Position numbers and translations under genes: made by a program. A stretch of 60,000 bases of DNA from Cristatella mucedo (Eukaryota > Bryozoa > Phylactolaemata > Cristatellidae), in assembly GCA_009760855.2 (NCBI GenBank), contig WPIO01000164.1, positions 492,001 through 552,000 on the forward strand, in the 5' to 3' direction. The notes under the pieces were generated by a model. The model did no database searches. It saw only the letters and a list, made by a program, of their open reading frames with translations, and was not told the origin of the DNA. This document shows, in pieces, positions 1 to 11,759 of this stretch (position 1 is its first letter; every line of letters begins with the position of its first letter).

Positions 1-154
1 CTATGCATAAACCTTAAGGCTTTCAGAAGCTGAATCAGCCAGACTACGATTACGACAGCTATAGACATTAATATCGTGGTATTAATTTCAAACTCTAGAA
101 AATGCGATTTTCCTAATTTGCAATTGATAAAGCGAAGCTGGCATCTAACTTAGC
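1..154. other. Unassigned sequence
   Basis: No coding, RNA or repeat feature recognised. Confidence 0.4.
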
Positions 155-216
155 AGTCTCTTTCCTGCATAACACCAACATGGTCTTTATGACTTTGTGG
201 AGTTACAGACGGTGAT
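155..216 (+). mobile_element. LINE-B 3' terminal fragment
   Basis: Contains the LINE-B 3' end (CATAACACC, ATGGTCTTTATGACTTTGTG, GAGTTACAGACGGTGATAC). Only about 60 bp remain. Confidence 0.75.
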
Positions 217-1388
217 ACGTGGTAGCAGTCGGTTAAGGTTAGGGCTTCAAATGCGTGATTATTGATTATTAATGGGGTTTTTATTACTTCTATAAAAATT
301 TGCTCTTGGGTCTTTTGGCCGGTGCAATAAGCACTCAAACTTGGTGGACTCTCAGGCTAAGCTTGAGTGTAGCGGAAATCACGACTGCCTCACTGCAATA
401 CTTTTTAGTAACCTTCACTAACCTTTGGTGAATTAGCTCATGGACTTTATCATCTTTCACTTTCACTTCGGATATCAGTCCGACTATTCCTCAGGCTGAA
501 CAACCAGAAATATTGTCAGATAAGGCTAGGCATCGCACGACATACTGTCCTGACTCAAGCCGCATAGTTGCGCCTCATAACTACCTTCAATTTTCTCTAG
601 AGTCGCCGTTAGGTTGTATTCTTTTACAGCTTGGATCTCTTGACTAACTGACATAAGAACATTCCTTGACTCAAATAATTTCGGAAAAGCTACAACAAAG
701 CAGTTTCCTCACAGCATTGGTCTCCTGGTTCGCGTAAGTGGTTTTTTTGGTGATAATGTGCATCGAGGCACGTTAACACAAATCATAATGACACTTTTCC
801 CTTACAGGACATGTAAAGTGCCTATCGACTAGAAACGCCTTGGCTATTTGAGGGCACATAGAAAAATGAAATAATGTTTTGATTATTACTTATGTAATTT
901 TAATTAATAATTAACTTTAATTAATAATTCCGTGATTTTCATATATTGTCCGCGTTTTGATAGCCTAGATCCACTGAATCTATGAAGTGTCCAGCAAAGA
1001 ATACTCTGCTTCAGTGAAATGCACTTGAGGCCCAGTGATTCTAGTTCGGCAGCTGCTGTGGCACTAGAAATGCGCCTTTAACAAATAAAGGTTAGGCGTA
1101 ACAAGACCTACTGAGTAAATGGTTCACAGGATACTATGGACAGGGCTTACTAATCGTTCTTCGAGTCTACTAGGTGCTAAGATAAGGAATGAGTTTCATA
1201 CTAGCACGAAGAAATCGTGCAGATAGCGATGTCTCTGTAAATGATATCTATAAGCTTTACTAAGGCTGGTATATATTTGGATTACTGAGTGTTAGCCAGT
1301 CTCTTTCTGCAGGTAGTCCACTTTGCCTGTAGCCATTCCTTTCGCCTTAACAACTTAAGCAGCAATTAGCGAACTTGATTTGAGAACG
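217..1388. other. Unassigned sequence
   Basis: No exon-like open frame, domain or repeat recognised; an AT-rich stretch with TTAATTAATAATTAA repeats lies at 896-930. Confidence 0.4.
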
Positions 1389-1548
1389 GTCAAAACATAT
1401 ATAAGCTATAATAATAATAATTCACTTGATAAAGCGCCCTCAGAGAACTCAATCTCTCTCTTGGGGCTTACATTCGCCGCAAAGAGAAATTCAATTAAAT
1501 GGTGAGTAGTATCATGCTCTGAGAATATTCAAAACATATATGAGCTAT
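1389..1548 (-). mobile_element. LINE-A 3'-tail-only insertion flanked by a ~20-bp repeat
   Basis: A severely 5'-truncated LINE-A copy: (AAT)n, then the hairpin (AAAGCGCCCTCAGAGAACTC ... GGGGCTTAC) and about 50 bp of 3' UTR. The sequence TCAAAACATATATRAGCTAT occurs on both sides (from 1389 and from 1528), as expected for a target-site duplication. Confidence 0.7.
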
Positions 1549-2400
1549 AATAATAATAATGTATTTGAAAAAGTGCCCTCAGAGAACTCAATCTTTCTCT
1601 GGGTACTTCACATTAGCAGCAAAGAAAAATACAATTCAATGGTGAGTAATATCACGCTTGATAAACAAACAAAATGACTAACATTGTTAGTGGTGACATG
1701 CACAGGGTCAGCATGCAAATGTGGTTAGTGGCAGCATGCACGGTGTAAGCGTGCATAAGCATATGCAGGACTAATCACAGGGGCCCACTAAATTCTGTCC
1801 TAAAAAGGTGTTTTTAAGTTCTTTTTAAATGTGGTCAGGTCAGGAAACTTTCTGACACAGGTCGGGAGGGAGTTCCAGGCATTGGGAGCATACGAACTAA
1901 ATGCACGGTCTCTAAAGGATTTAAGATTTGTACGAGCTATTTGTAGAATGTTAGAATCCGAAAAGCGGGTGGTACGATGCTTGGCCTGATGGAGGAGTAT
2001 ACCTAAGAGATAGCCTGGAGCCAAAGAATGAAATGCCTTAAAATTAAGCGACAAAACCTTGAAGTCAATCCGTTACTTGACTGGTAGCCAGTGCAGGTCG
2101 GCGAGAAGTGGAGTAATGTGGCAACTGCGACACTCACGTCAGACAAGCCTAGCTGTGGAGTTTTGCACCAGCTGCTATCGCCTAATCGCACATACTGGTA
2201 GGCCAGTAAGCAGTGAGTTGCAGAAGTCGAGACGGATGTCACGAATGCATGCACCAACTTGAACGTGGTATCCTTATCTAAACAAGCCCGAATTTCAGCA
2301 ATGTAATGAAGCTGAAAATAGGCAAATTTTACTGTAGAGCTGATTTGGTCGTCTAACGAGAGGTCGCTTTAGAATATGACACCTCGATTTCAAGCTGATA
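1549..2400 (-). mobile_element. LINE-A copy: 3' UTR plus C-terminal part of ORF2
   Basis: Minus strand, (ATT)n tail at 1549, hairpin at 1566-1615, 3' UTR with GCATGC-rich repeats to about 1790, then the conserved C-terminal ORF2 segment (1800-2270; [30 protein letters not shown]). Frame broken near 2055. It abuts another LINE-A tail at 2401. Confidence 0.85.
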
Positions 2401-2720
2401 GTAATTATGTACTTGATAAAGCGCACTCAGAGAAACCAGTGTCTTTATATGAGCTTTTTACATTTACTGCAAAGTTTAGACGATTAAATGGCCAGTGGTA
2501 TCATGCTTAATAAAAAACCTGAATAGCATGATTGGGGGGTGACCGGGTCAGCATGCAAGTGGGGTTAATGGCCGCATCGAAATAGTGTCGGCACGCATAA
2601 CCACACAAAGATCGAATCGCAGGGATCCACTAAATGCTGTAATAAATAGGCACGCTTTTTTCTGTTTAAACGTGGTCAAATCAGGAGATGTCGTGACAGA
2701 AGTCAGGAAGGAGTTCGAGG
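2401..2720 (-). mobile_element. LINE-A copy, 5'-truncated
   Basis: Hairpin remnant (GATAAAGCGCACTCAGAGAA) and 3' UTR (GGTCAGCATGC), ending in the last codons of ORF2 (GGTCAAATCAGGAGATGTCG). More diverged than the neighbouring copy. Confidence 0.75.
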
Positions 2721-2799
2721 CCAAAAGCCAAGTGAAAATTTGCTTGCAGCTAAAACAGACAACTTTAAGTTCTTTCTAACGTTAGCATTTAATGTAGGT

Positions 2800-2885
2800 A
2801 AAAGCTGATGAAGCAGCGGCCTTTTCATAGCGGCAGAAGAGCCTTAATGGCTTTCCCATACTGCAAAGCATGCCACTTAACCCCT
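2800..2885 (-). mobile_element. tRNA-derived SINE, 3' part
   Basis: GCGGCAGAAGAGCCTTAATG matches the 3' body of the SINE seen complete at 31556-31735 and 52970-53135. Confidence 0.45.
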
Positions 2886-4794
2886 GACCCCTGACCTGGG
2901 CAAAGCACAGCCCACACTTTCCAATTCAGCTAAGACGGAGGGGCGCAGACACTGTTTCATCTAATACGTAATTTCTAACACTCTCCATAATAACAGCCAC
3001 CTGCAGTCATTTGGTGGCAGTGAAATGCCCACAACTCACAATGTGTGGCATACCTTTGCCACCTAGCCGTAGATCCTCAAAATTACTTTCGATAGCTGCT
3101 GACAGGTCAAGCTGTTGCACTGCATGAAGTATCATAATTCCATTCGGTCATCAAGGCATATTATTTTTCTAACTCTTTCTTTCAGTTAAGTGCTCTCACT
3201 AAAAGCGGTGACTGATGTGTTCGTCTTATCCAAATTGAATCTGTCCTGAAGTGGCTGCTCAACGAGGATGCTTGCTAGCATTGACCGGCACAAAAGTGCA
3301 GCACTTACCAGGTTGCTGCATCGTGTAAGTGTTTTCAAATGCAACCATTTAAACAGAGCTGAATGAGAAATTAAGCACAACTTGTCAGTCATTTTTCCAT
3401 TTGTATGGGTATTGACCGGGCTAAACTCCATTCGGTTACTTCAGCCTTATACCAAAACCAAAAAAAATTGTCTGCCGTATTTTTGTAGTTCCACTCGCTG
3501 AGTTTTGAAGCAATCCAACAAAGTAGCAGGTGACCGACATAGTTTTGACATAAGGCTATGTCTTTTTCTTACCCTTCATTGCAACAAGGATTGTCGATGG
3601 TAAAATTTTGAGTTTTAATATAATTGTACGCATTTGGGAAATAAAGTCTCAATCATTCAGGCAATAGCAAATATTCGGAGAAGTATTTTGATGTTACCGG
3701 AATGCTTGGGCTGTTGTTGCATAGCATCATGAAAAATAAAAGCAAAGTCTGCCTCCATGTTTAATGGCAAGTCAATCGTAATTTCTTCCATGCATTCCCA
3801 GCTAATCCTTTAGATTCTTTTTATCAACCAAAAATATATCAGAGGGGAAGTATATTGAACTTTTAGGCGCACTTTGACAAACACTCCCTTCGCTTTAGTT
3901 CTACGCTTACCTATCAGTTACCATTAAAATCTAGGAATCAAATTAGTTCGGTATTTCCACCCTAACAACAATCTTCTACGCGGCGAAATTCGCGAATGAA
4001 ATGCCGTCATAAGAAAGACGGACTGCAACATATGCGATCTCGAGTTTGCTGAATGTGTCCGAATTTCCAAGCCTCAGCACTGAGCCTTCCCAAGCGCAAG
4101 CTCTCATGCTGTGGGTATCCATATGATATAATATATAATCTCAAAAGTTACTTATGCAATTTCTATAAGCATTCATACTGCTTACCATAATGCTGCGGCA
4201 AGCAAAATTAACAAATGAAAAACAAACGCGACGCGGGGAAAAAGCATCCATATGCTCTCTTCTTGTGTCTATATCCTTTCAACCGGCGTGTATACAGCAG
4301 ATCATACAGCAGCAACAAGTAAAATATGCGAATGAGATAGCGGACACACGGAGCGGTGTGCGATAGCATCCTAGGCAGCCTATTGGGCCTTGTTTTGCTG
4401 TAGCTTACCGGTAGCCAGAGACGTTTCGCTGGCCGAGAAGGCCAGCAAGACGTACAAGATCAAAAAGGCCATTTAATTTGTAAATTTTCTCGTTAAGCTC
4501 TTGATTATCGGCTCGATTGTTTTCAACGTAGGCAAACGATATAGCGCGTGCATTGGATAACGGTGGCTACAGCTTTACTGCCTACAGCTTCATAGTTAGG
4601 CGGCCACTGTCGCCCAGATTTGGTCCTGGGGTTAGGCGTCTGACTGTGAGAAATAGAATATCAAGCTTGGCCCATTTTGGTATATTTAAAGCATTGGACT
4701 AAAGATTAGCTATTTATTTTTCAATTCTATAAGGCACTATGAAATTAAATTTTATTTATTTACTGCAAGTTTCACTCACTAGTAGCACGTCTCA
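2886..4794. other. Unassigned sequence
   Basis: No domain-bearing exon recognised on either strand. The segment 4260-4640 is locally more GC-rich but has no convincing open frame. Confidence 0.4.
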
Positions 4795-4845
4795 ATGGCA
4801 ATCAACGATCGTTCACTTCAAGAGTTGGACCCACGACCTCAGTCT
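4795..4845 (-). mobile_element. SINE fragment (B-box region)
   Basis: On the minus strand GAGGTCGTGGGTCCAACTC matches the B-box part of the tRNA-derived SINE seen elsewhere (GAGGTCGTGGGTTYRAAYC). Very short. Confidence 0.35.
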
Positions 4846-4854
4846 TGAATCATT

Positions 4855-4935
4855 ATAATAATAATTCATATTTTATTGTACTGTAAGAGAAATTAATCTC
4901 CTTCTGGGCACCTTAAATTCGCTGCAAGTGAAGGA
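4855..4935 (-). mobile_element. LINE-A 3' tail, degenerate
   Basis: ATAATAATAATTC tail followed by a worn hairpin (GTAAGAGAAATTAATCTCC ... GGGCACCTT) and GCTGCAAG. Confidence 0.5.
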
Positions 4936-5144
4936 TAATTGCGAAGTGCGGGTACCTTGCCTTCTTGGCTGTCAAGGCCAAAAACTGGGCAAGAACATGT
5001 TTTTTTTAACAAACCAACATGTACGTCACGATTCGCGTCACGAAAAACCGGGCTACAAGCAACACCTTTGAACTGATTGGGTTGGTAGTCCTGACCTACT
5101 GTACTAAAAACACTCCTTGAATGTATAGTGAACTTAAATTTATC

Positions 5145-5770
5145 TCCGTGTGTAACTCCGTTAAGCCTTAAAGACCATATGGGTGTTACGCAGGAGTGTT
5201 CTTTATAATCCACTCATAGCCAAAGTGGCTTTTTATACGCATTCGGTAGCCAATGGACTTCATCTCACGCAAAAAATAAAGCGGGAAGCATGGCATAGTC
5301 ATGAGAGCAGTTGAGGTAGTTAGTAATCATGGAAGTAGCAGCTCAAAGACCGCTGAAAAGGATGAGATATAGTCGGCAGCAGGAGACTAGTTGTCGTTAC
5401 CTAAGAATTTTGGAAGTGAGCTCCATAATCTCGGACCTGCAGACCTAAAGCGTCACCAACGGCCTTTAAGCAGAGGACTGCAACAGCTAATTTATTGTCC
5501 GAACACGACCTGGGTGTGCGAAGAGGCTGAAATCACTGCACCGTTCAGCTAGGTGTGAAAGAGCCAAATTGTGGCGGGCCTTGTGGTTCAGCTTCAGAAC
5601 TTTGCTCTGTGTCCGTTGATCAACCGGCAGCTATATTAGCTCTTTTAGCAAAGGCTCTGCTAAGTCAAACCTCTGGGACTTGAAAACTAGCCTTGCTGCC
5701 ATATTTATAGCAAGCTGCAGTGGCCTAGTTTCTTTTTTGCGAGCCCATCCTAATGAGATTTATATTAATC
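5145..5770 (-). mobile_element. LINE-B copy, 3' half
   Basis: Reverse complement of the LINE-B 3' end (GTGTAACTCCG, GGGTGTTACGCAGGAG), then the C-terminal ORF (LKTVG-like and LWNSLPQFL-like block around 5400-5460) and upstream RT thumb region to about 5770. Frame broken throughout. Confidence 0.85.
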
Positions 5771-5919
5771 AACCGTGACGGAATAAAGAGCTCGTTATTT
5801 TTTTCGTTACAACTAATTTAGCTTTAAGCAAGCCGGACATTAAACCATATCACAAGGGCCAAGCCACAAAATCCAACGGTAGCCTCTCAAGCCTAGTCCG
5901 GGCACAAATTTGAATAATG

Positions 5920-7370
5920 ATAATAATAATATTGCACTAGATGAACCGCCCTCAGAGAACTCAATCTCTATGTAGGCTCATAGCATCTGCTGCAAAGAGA
6001 AGCACGATTGAATGGGGAGTAATATCATGATTGAGAAACATGAATAAAGTGGTTAGGGTTACATGCACAGGGTCAGCATGCAAATGTAGTTAGTGGCAGA
6101 ATGCATAGTATCAGCACTCTTTAACACATTGAGGACGAATCCCGGAGACCCACTAAATGCTGACCTAAATATAAGTTTTGTAAGTCTTTTCAAATTTGGC
6201 CAAGTCAGGGGATGTTTTTTGGCAAGGCGGGAGTGATTTCCATGCTGTGGGAGAATATTAGCTAAATGCATGGTCTCCAAAGGATTTAAGGTGTGTACGA
6301 GGTATTGGTAAACTGTTGGATTCCGAAAAGCGGGTGGTACGATGCTTGGCCTGGTAGGGGAGTAGATCTGAGAGATAGGCTGGAGCCGAAGAATGAAGTG
6401 ACCTGAAAGTGACCGACAAAACCTTGAAGTCGATGCGTTGCTTGACTGGTAGCCAGTGCAGGTCGGCGAGAAGTTTTTTGGTGTGTAAACTGCGAAGTTC
6501 GCGACAGACAAGCCTAGCTGTGGTGTTTTGCACCATCTGTAATCGCCTGGTCGCACATGCTGGTAGGCCAGCAAGCAGTGAATAAGTGAATTCAAGACGG
6601 AATGTCACAAATGCGTGAACCAACTTAGACGTGATATCCTTATCTAAACAAGCCTGAATTTTAGCAATATTATGTAGCTGAAAGTTAGCAGACTTGACTG
6701 TGGAGCTGATGCGGTCGTCTAAGGAGAGGTAACTTTGGAACTTGACACCTAGATTTCGAGCTGAAGGAGATATGCTCGCAGAGCAAATTTTAGCATCAGC
6801 CTTTCCAATTTGTGAATCACACTGGGTTTGCCCAAAACTAGTAAGTTAGTTTAATCATCGTTTACTTTTAGAAAATGTGCTGCCATCCATGTACTGATGT
6901 CATCAATACATGCAGCAAGTGAGTTAGGAGAATTCGAGGTGCTCGAAGGTTGGGAGTGATCAAAGCGAAGGTACAACTGAGTGTCATCCGCATAGAAGTG
7001 AAAGCCTAGATTGTGCTTGGCAATCACATCAGCAAGAGGGAGAGTATAAACCGTGAAAAGAACCAGACCTAGCACAAAGCCCTGAGGTACCCCACATTTC
7101 AGAAGTACCTAGAATTATCTTTGTCCATTTAAGTCAATACTCTGTAGTCTCCCACTGGGATAGGACTTGAACCATCGCAGAGCAGTGCCAGTGATGGCCA
7201 GGCGAGATGAGGGGCACTCTAGAAGAACTTTGTGGTTGATATTTTCAAAAGTTGCCGAAAAATTTTGCGAAGCAAGTAGAGATACTCTACCTATGTCTGT
7301 ATTCCTAAGTAGGTCGTTGTACACACTAAGCAATGCTGACTCTGTGGAGTCATTATTACTGAGAATACTT
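5920..7370 (-). mobile_element. LINE-A copy with RT catalytic region, about 1.45 kb
   Basis: (AAT)n at about 5920, hairpin at 5945-5990, 3' UTR to 6150, C-terminal ORF2 (6160-6625; SARLVCRELRS-like, [19 protein letters not shown]), and RT motif C at about 6985-7005 reading FHFYADDTQLY. Further upstream PLADVIAKHNLGF and the motif A region (FSATFENINHKVLLE at 7220-7270; degenerate from the usual LSAAFDTIDHKVLLE). The catalytic YADD is intact but the ORF is broken in several places. Confidence 0.9.
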
Positions 7371-7559
7371 CTCTTATTCAGCGGGCAAACCTAACAAGCA
7401 AGCTACCAAGACTGCAGCTGCCTTGCCATAAGTGAACTGAGGCCAACATAATTTAGTCTTATTCGCTATTTCTACTCTGACGTATCTCAGTAATTTAAAG
7501 TATTCAATTAAATAGCAAGGCAAATATTATGGTAACTAAGTATTGCTGTCTAGCACACC

Positions 7560-8240
7560 CATTCACTGTATAGGCACGTTATTTACGACCTAGGCAGCCT
7601 TAGCTACTTTACGGTTTGTGCAATTTAAGCAAGTCGGAAGTGAATTGCAGCCTTTAGGATCATACGAGTTAAATGCACGATCTCCAAAGGATTTGAAGTT
7701 TGTACAAGGTATAGTTAAACGGTTAGATTCGGAAGAGCATGTGGTACGATGCTTAGCCTGGCTGGAGAGAAGATCTGATAGGTAGGCTGGAGCAAAAGAA
7801 TGAAAGGACCTGAAAGTGAACAACAAAATCTCGAAGTCGACCCGTTACTAAACTGGGAGCCAGTGCAGATCGGCGAGAAGTGGTGTGATGGGGCAACTGC
7901 GATACTTACAACAGAAAAGCCTTGCTGCAGGCTTTTACACCAGCTGTAAGTGCCTCATTGCACATGCAGGTAGGCCACCAAGCAGTGAGTTACTGAAGTC
8001 TAGGTAGGTCATACCAAAAGCCTGGACCAACTTAAATGATGTTTCCCTGTCAAAACCACCTCAAATTTTAGCATTTTTATGTAGCTGAAAGTAGGTAGAC
8101 CTAATTGTGGAGCTGATGTGGTCGTCTAATGAAATTTCACTTTGAAACATGGCACCTAGATTTCGTGCAGATTCAGCAGGAGATGTGCAGGCAGAGCCAA
8201 TTTTGAGCGTTAGCCTTCAAATTAGCAAACTGGAACCAGT
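7560..8240 (-). mobile_element. LINE-A fragment without 3' tail
   Basis: C-terminal ORF2 (TNFKSFGDRAFNSYDPKG; AKHRTTCSSESN at 7680-7790) up to the thumb region near 8240. The 3' UTR and hairpin are missing. Confidence 0.8.
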
Positions 8241-8864
8241 ATCCAAGATTAAATTCCAAAAAATACATCAAGGTAAAAGGTCATTGAGATATTATGCGAA
8301 ATAACTAAGCCTTCTCTCCTACATTGACTGTAACAGCAGTTGTACATCGCCCTCGACGAAAAACACTTCTCAAATGCTTTCTCTCGAGACAGAAGCACTA
8401 AGAAATAGAGTAAAATGTTAGCAAGATATTCTAATATTTTAATAATGCAAAATATAACGAGCTAGTAGAGGCGGTGCGGAGCTTGAAGGCGTCGAGGACA
8501 CCTTCCTTTGTAGCCCGAAGATCAGAGTCGCGGAAGCTCTTACACATTTTAGCTCACAGACACTCTCGCCTCGCTACATCAGGCGCTACAGCGTTGCTGG
8601 TATATCGTGGAAATCTCTTGCGAAAATCAAAGTTCTTGCAATCATCATATACGTAAACCAGTATAGCCAAGGTCTGTTGAAAAGCGTTTTTTACCACAGT
8701 GTGTAAGAAATTACTTGCCTGTGGACATCAAAGGGCTTATTGGTAAGGGATGGGTCTGCAATGCCAGCAGAAGCTGAACTACGTTCTAAAGCTGCTAGCA
8801 TTCTGCATGCATATGATCATGCTTAGCTAAATTCATTTCCATCTGTCTGATACATTCCTGGATG
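8241..8864. other. Unassigned sequence
   Basis: No feature recognised; 8465-8640 is GC-richer and open on the plus strand for 60 codons without any recognisable domain. Confidence 0.4.
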
Positions 8865-9345
8865 TTGTTAATATTAATGAATTTGACATGGAGCGCCCAC
8901 AGATAAATCAATCTCTTTATAGGCACTTTACATTTCCTGCAAAGGCAGAGTGATTGAATGGCTAGTCGTAGCATGCTCAATTAACAATAAAAATAAATAA
9001 TATGGTTAGTGGTGACATGCACAGAGTCGGAATGCAAAAAAGATTAGTGGCAGCATGCACAGTGTCAGCACGAATTAGCACTGAAAGTTTAATTTACTGG
9101 GACCCACTAAATGCTTCGATAAATAGACAAGTTTGCATTGCATTTTTTATGCGATCCAGTCGTGAGATGTCGGAAGTGATTATCAGGTATTGGGAGCATA
9201 TGAACTAAAGACTCAGTCGCCAAAGGATTTGAGCTTTATACGAGGCATAGCTAAAGAAATATATTCCGAAAAGAATGTGGTACGATGCTAAGGATGGTGG
9301 GGGAGTAGATCAGATAGGCATGAGCCAAAGAATGAAGTGGCGTAA
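8865..9345 (-). mobile_element. LINE-A copy, 5'-truncated
   Basis: Hairpin remnant (GGAGCGCCCACAGA ... AGGCACTTTACATTT), 3' UTR with the GCATGC repeats, and the last 60 codons of ORF2 in degraded form. Confidence 0.75.
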
Positions 9346-9945
9346 GCAACTAGGATACTACAGATGGCTATGAATATGGCTGCAAAGCTAGTTTAAAAAT
9401 CCCAGAGGTTTGACCACGTATCTCCTTGCTAAAAGAGCTAGGATCGCAGCTAATTGATCAACGGATAAAGAGCACAGTTCTTTCGCTGAACCACAAGGCC
9501 CGCCATGGCTTAGCTCTTTCATACCTAGCTGAGCTGCTGCACCAGCTTCCACTCCTCGTGCCTTCAGGTCCAGTATGGACACTAATTTAGCTGTTTTATT
9601 CCTCTACTTAAAGACCGTTGGCGACGGAAGATTTAGCTCTGCAAGTAGTAAACTGTGACACTCGCCCACAATTATTGGGCAAGGACAACTAGTCTCCTCC
9701 TGCCGACCATGTCAAATCGTTTCCACATTTTCTGAGCTGCTACTTACATGCTACTCATTTCCTCAACTTCCTGGCTCTCTCCTCTGCTTTGGTTCCCACT
9801 TTCTCTTTGTTGTAGGCGATAAAGTTTGTTGGCTACCGAGTGGGTACCGAAAGCCGCTTAGGCTGTGAGTACATGGGTTACACAAAATTCTCCAGTGTAA
9901 CACCCATGCAGTCTTTGTAGAGTTACAGACGGAGATACATTACAT
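9346..9945 (+). mobile_element. LINE-B copy, 3' half
   Basis: Starts in the thumb region (ATGAATATGGCTGCAAAGCTAG) and runs through the LINE-B 3' UTR to GACGGAGATACATTACATT. Confidence 0.85.
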
Positions 9946-10520
9946 TGATTTATAAAAATGGATAACAGAACCTTGAATTTGATGCTTTGCTTGACTGGGA
10001 CTTCGTGAGTGGGTGGGCGAGAAGTATTTGCATGATTTGGAATCTACGACGCTCACGACAGACGAGCCTTGCTGTAAAGGTTTTACACCAGCTGTAAGTG
10101 CCTGCTTGCACAGGTCTATAAACCAGAAAGCAAAAATTGAGACTAGATGTCACAAACTCATTGATACATTAAGATGTGGTATCCCTCTCTAAATAGCTCC
10201 GAATTTTAGCAATGTTACTTAGCTAAAAATATGCAGACTTGACTGTGGAGCTGATGTGGTCTTCAAATGAAGGGTCACTTTATAAAATGATACTTCGATT
10301 TCTCGCAGATTCAACAGGAGATGTGTAGTTCCGATTTTAAGTGCTTACATTACCATTTTCTGGATCGGACTTGCTTGCCCATAACTAATAAGTTGGTTTT
10401 ATCATCATTCAATTTGATAAAGTGTGCTGCTATCCATGTACCGATGTCATCAATAATGTCATTGCTGCTGCTGCTCAGGCTTTTAAGTGATGAATTAACA
10501 AAAAAGTGAAGAGCAGCATT
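9946..10520 (-). mobile_element. LINE-A fragment, internal ORF2
   Basis: Minus-strand thumb and post-RT region (TTGCTTGACTGG, GATGTCACAAACTC, LNDDKTNLLVMGK at 10370-10430). Starts directly where the LINE-B tail ends, so the LINE-B copy may have inserted into this LINE-A. Confidence 0.75.
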
Positions 10521-11759
10521 CTCAGTTGTCAAGATCAGAGGCTGTCTCTTGTGAAATTCCTCCATCGTCAAGAGCCGCCGTGAGCAATCTTCATCATACA
10601 TCGCTGACGCTTGTATTTTGAATCGTGGCTTAATTTGCAATAAATTCTTAGTTATAGGTGACTTAATAACTGAAAAATCGATTATATCTGCTTGCCACGA
10701 CATAGATTTAGACAGAACTCGGTTACTTGCCCAAATAGTAACAATTTTCTTCCACTTTTAACTTTCTCCTTCTTTCATAATCCTAGATCAGTCGACACTG
10801 TTTGTGAATTCGGCGTTACTGCAAGTTTATTCTTTATGTCTAAGCTGTTTCAAATCCTCCCAAGCCATTTTTGAAGGTATATGACAATCAGCTGCCAGTT
10901 GTATCGCCTTCCTGTGGGAAGAGCTACTAGCGTTTCTTATCAGTTGCAAAATTAAATTCCGAAATCTGAAGTTTGTGGGAACATTGTACGTAGAAATGAT
11001 ACGGCTAAGATCTTTTAAAGCTTATCAGCTTGCTGTTGATTGCAGAGCGTAAGTAAATATATTCCTATGGACATCTAAACTTTACAGCTTGGGGCTTGGT
11101 CACCCTGGGCTAGGTGGCAGCTAAAGATTAAATTTTTACTAATAATCTTCTAACTAGTTACGAGTTTGCCTACCTACTATTGCTTTGTTATCATCGCTCA
11201 AATGCTTTATTGGATGCGATGGCTCTTTCGAATGTTCGTGAATTATGCATAAACTTTAGAACGGCGCACAAAATCGATGATGTGACTGTGACCCGTGTAG
11301 CCTCTTGTTTTTTATTAGGTGCAGTGTCTAGCACAGCCCTAAGCGATCTACTTCAAGCATTGCTGTGAATCTCACTAACTTAGTAGTAATAAGGCTTGCT
11401 TTTATTCCGGCGGCCAAACTTTAATCTTATTTTTGTAATCCTTGCTCACTGGGATAGAAGTATTTAATAATTGGCATTTCTTAAAAAGGCCTCGACCTGC
11501 CTGCCTTGACAGATATTTAACTACAAACCAATCAATTCCCACAGTATTCACAATGCGACCCAATCAAATCTTATGACTGAGTAAGAGCAATCAAATACTT
11601 TTTCTGATATTTCATACCGTATGCAGTATCATCCAAGAACAAATTTTTTCGAAATCTTTGTTTTATGTTTATCCGACAGTATGCTAACCTGACAGTAGCC
11701 TATTTCCTTAAGTTCCTCCTTAATCTCATATATTTATGATCTAATTTTTATTCAGTAAG
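10521..11759. other. Unassigned sequence
   Basis: Single-copy-looking sequence. Short open frames (for example minus strand 10510-10703 and plus strand 11180-11368) show no recognisable domain or convincing splice context. Confidence 0.4.
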
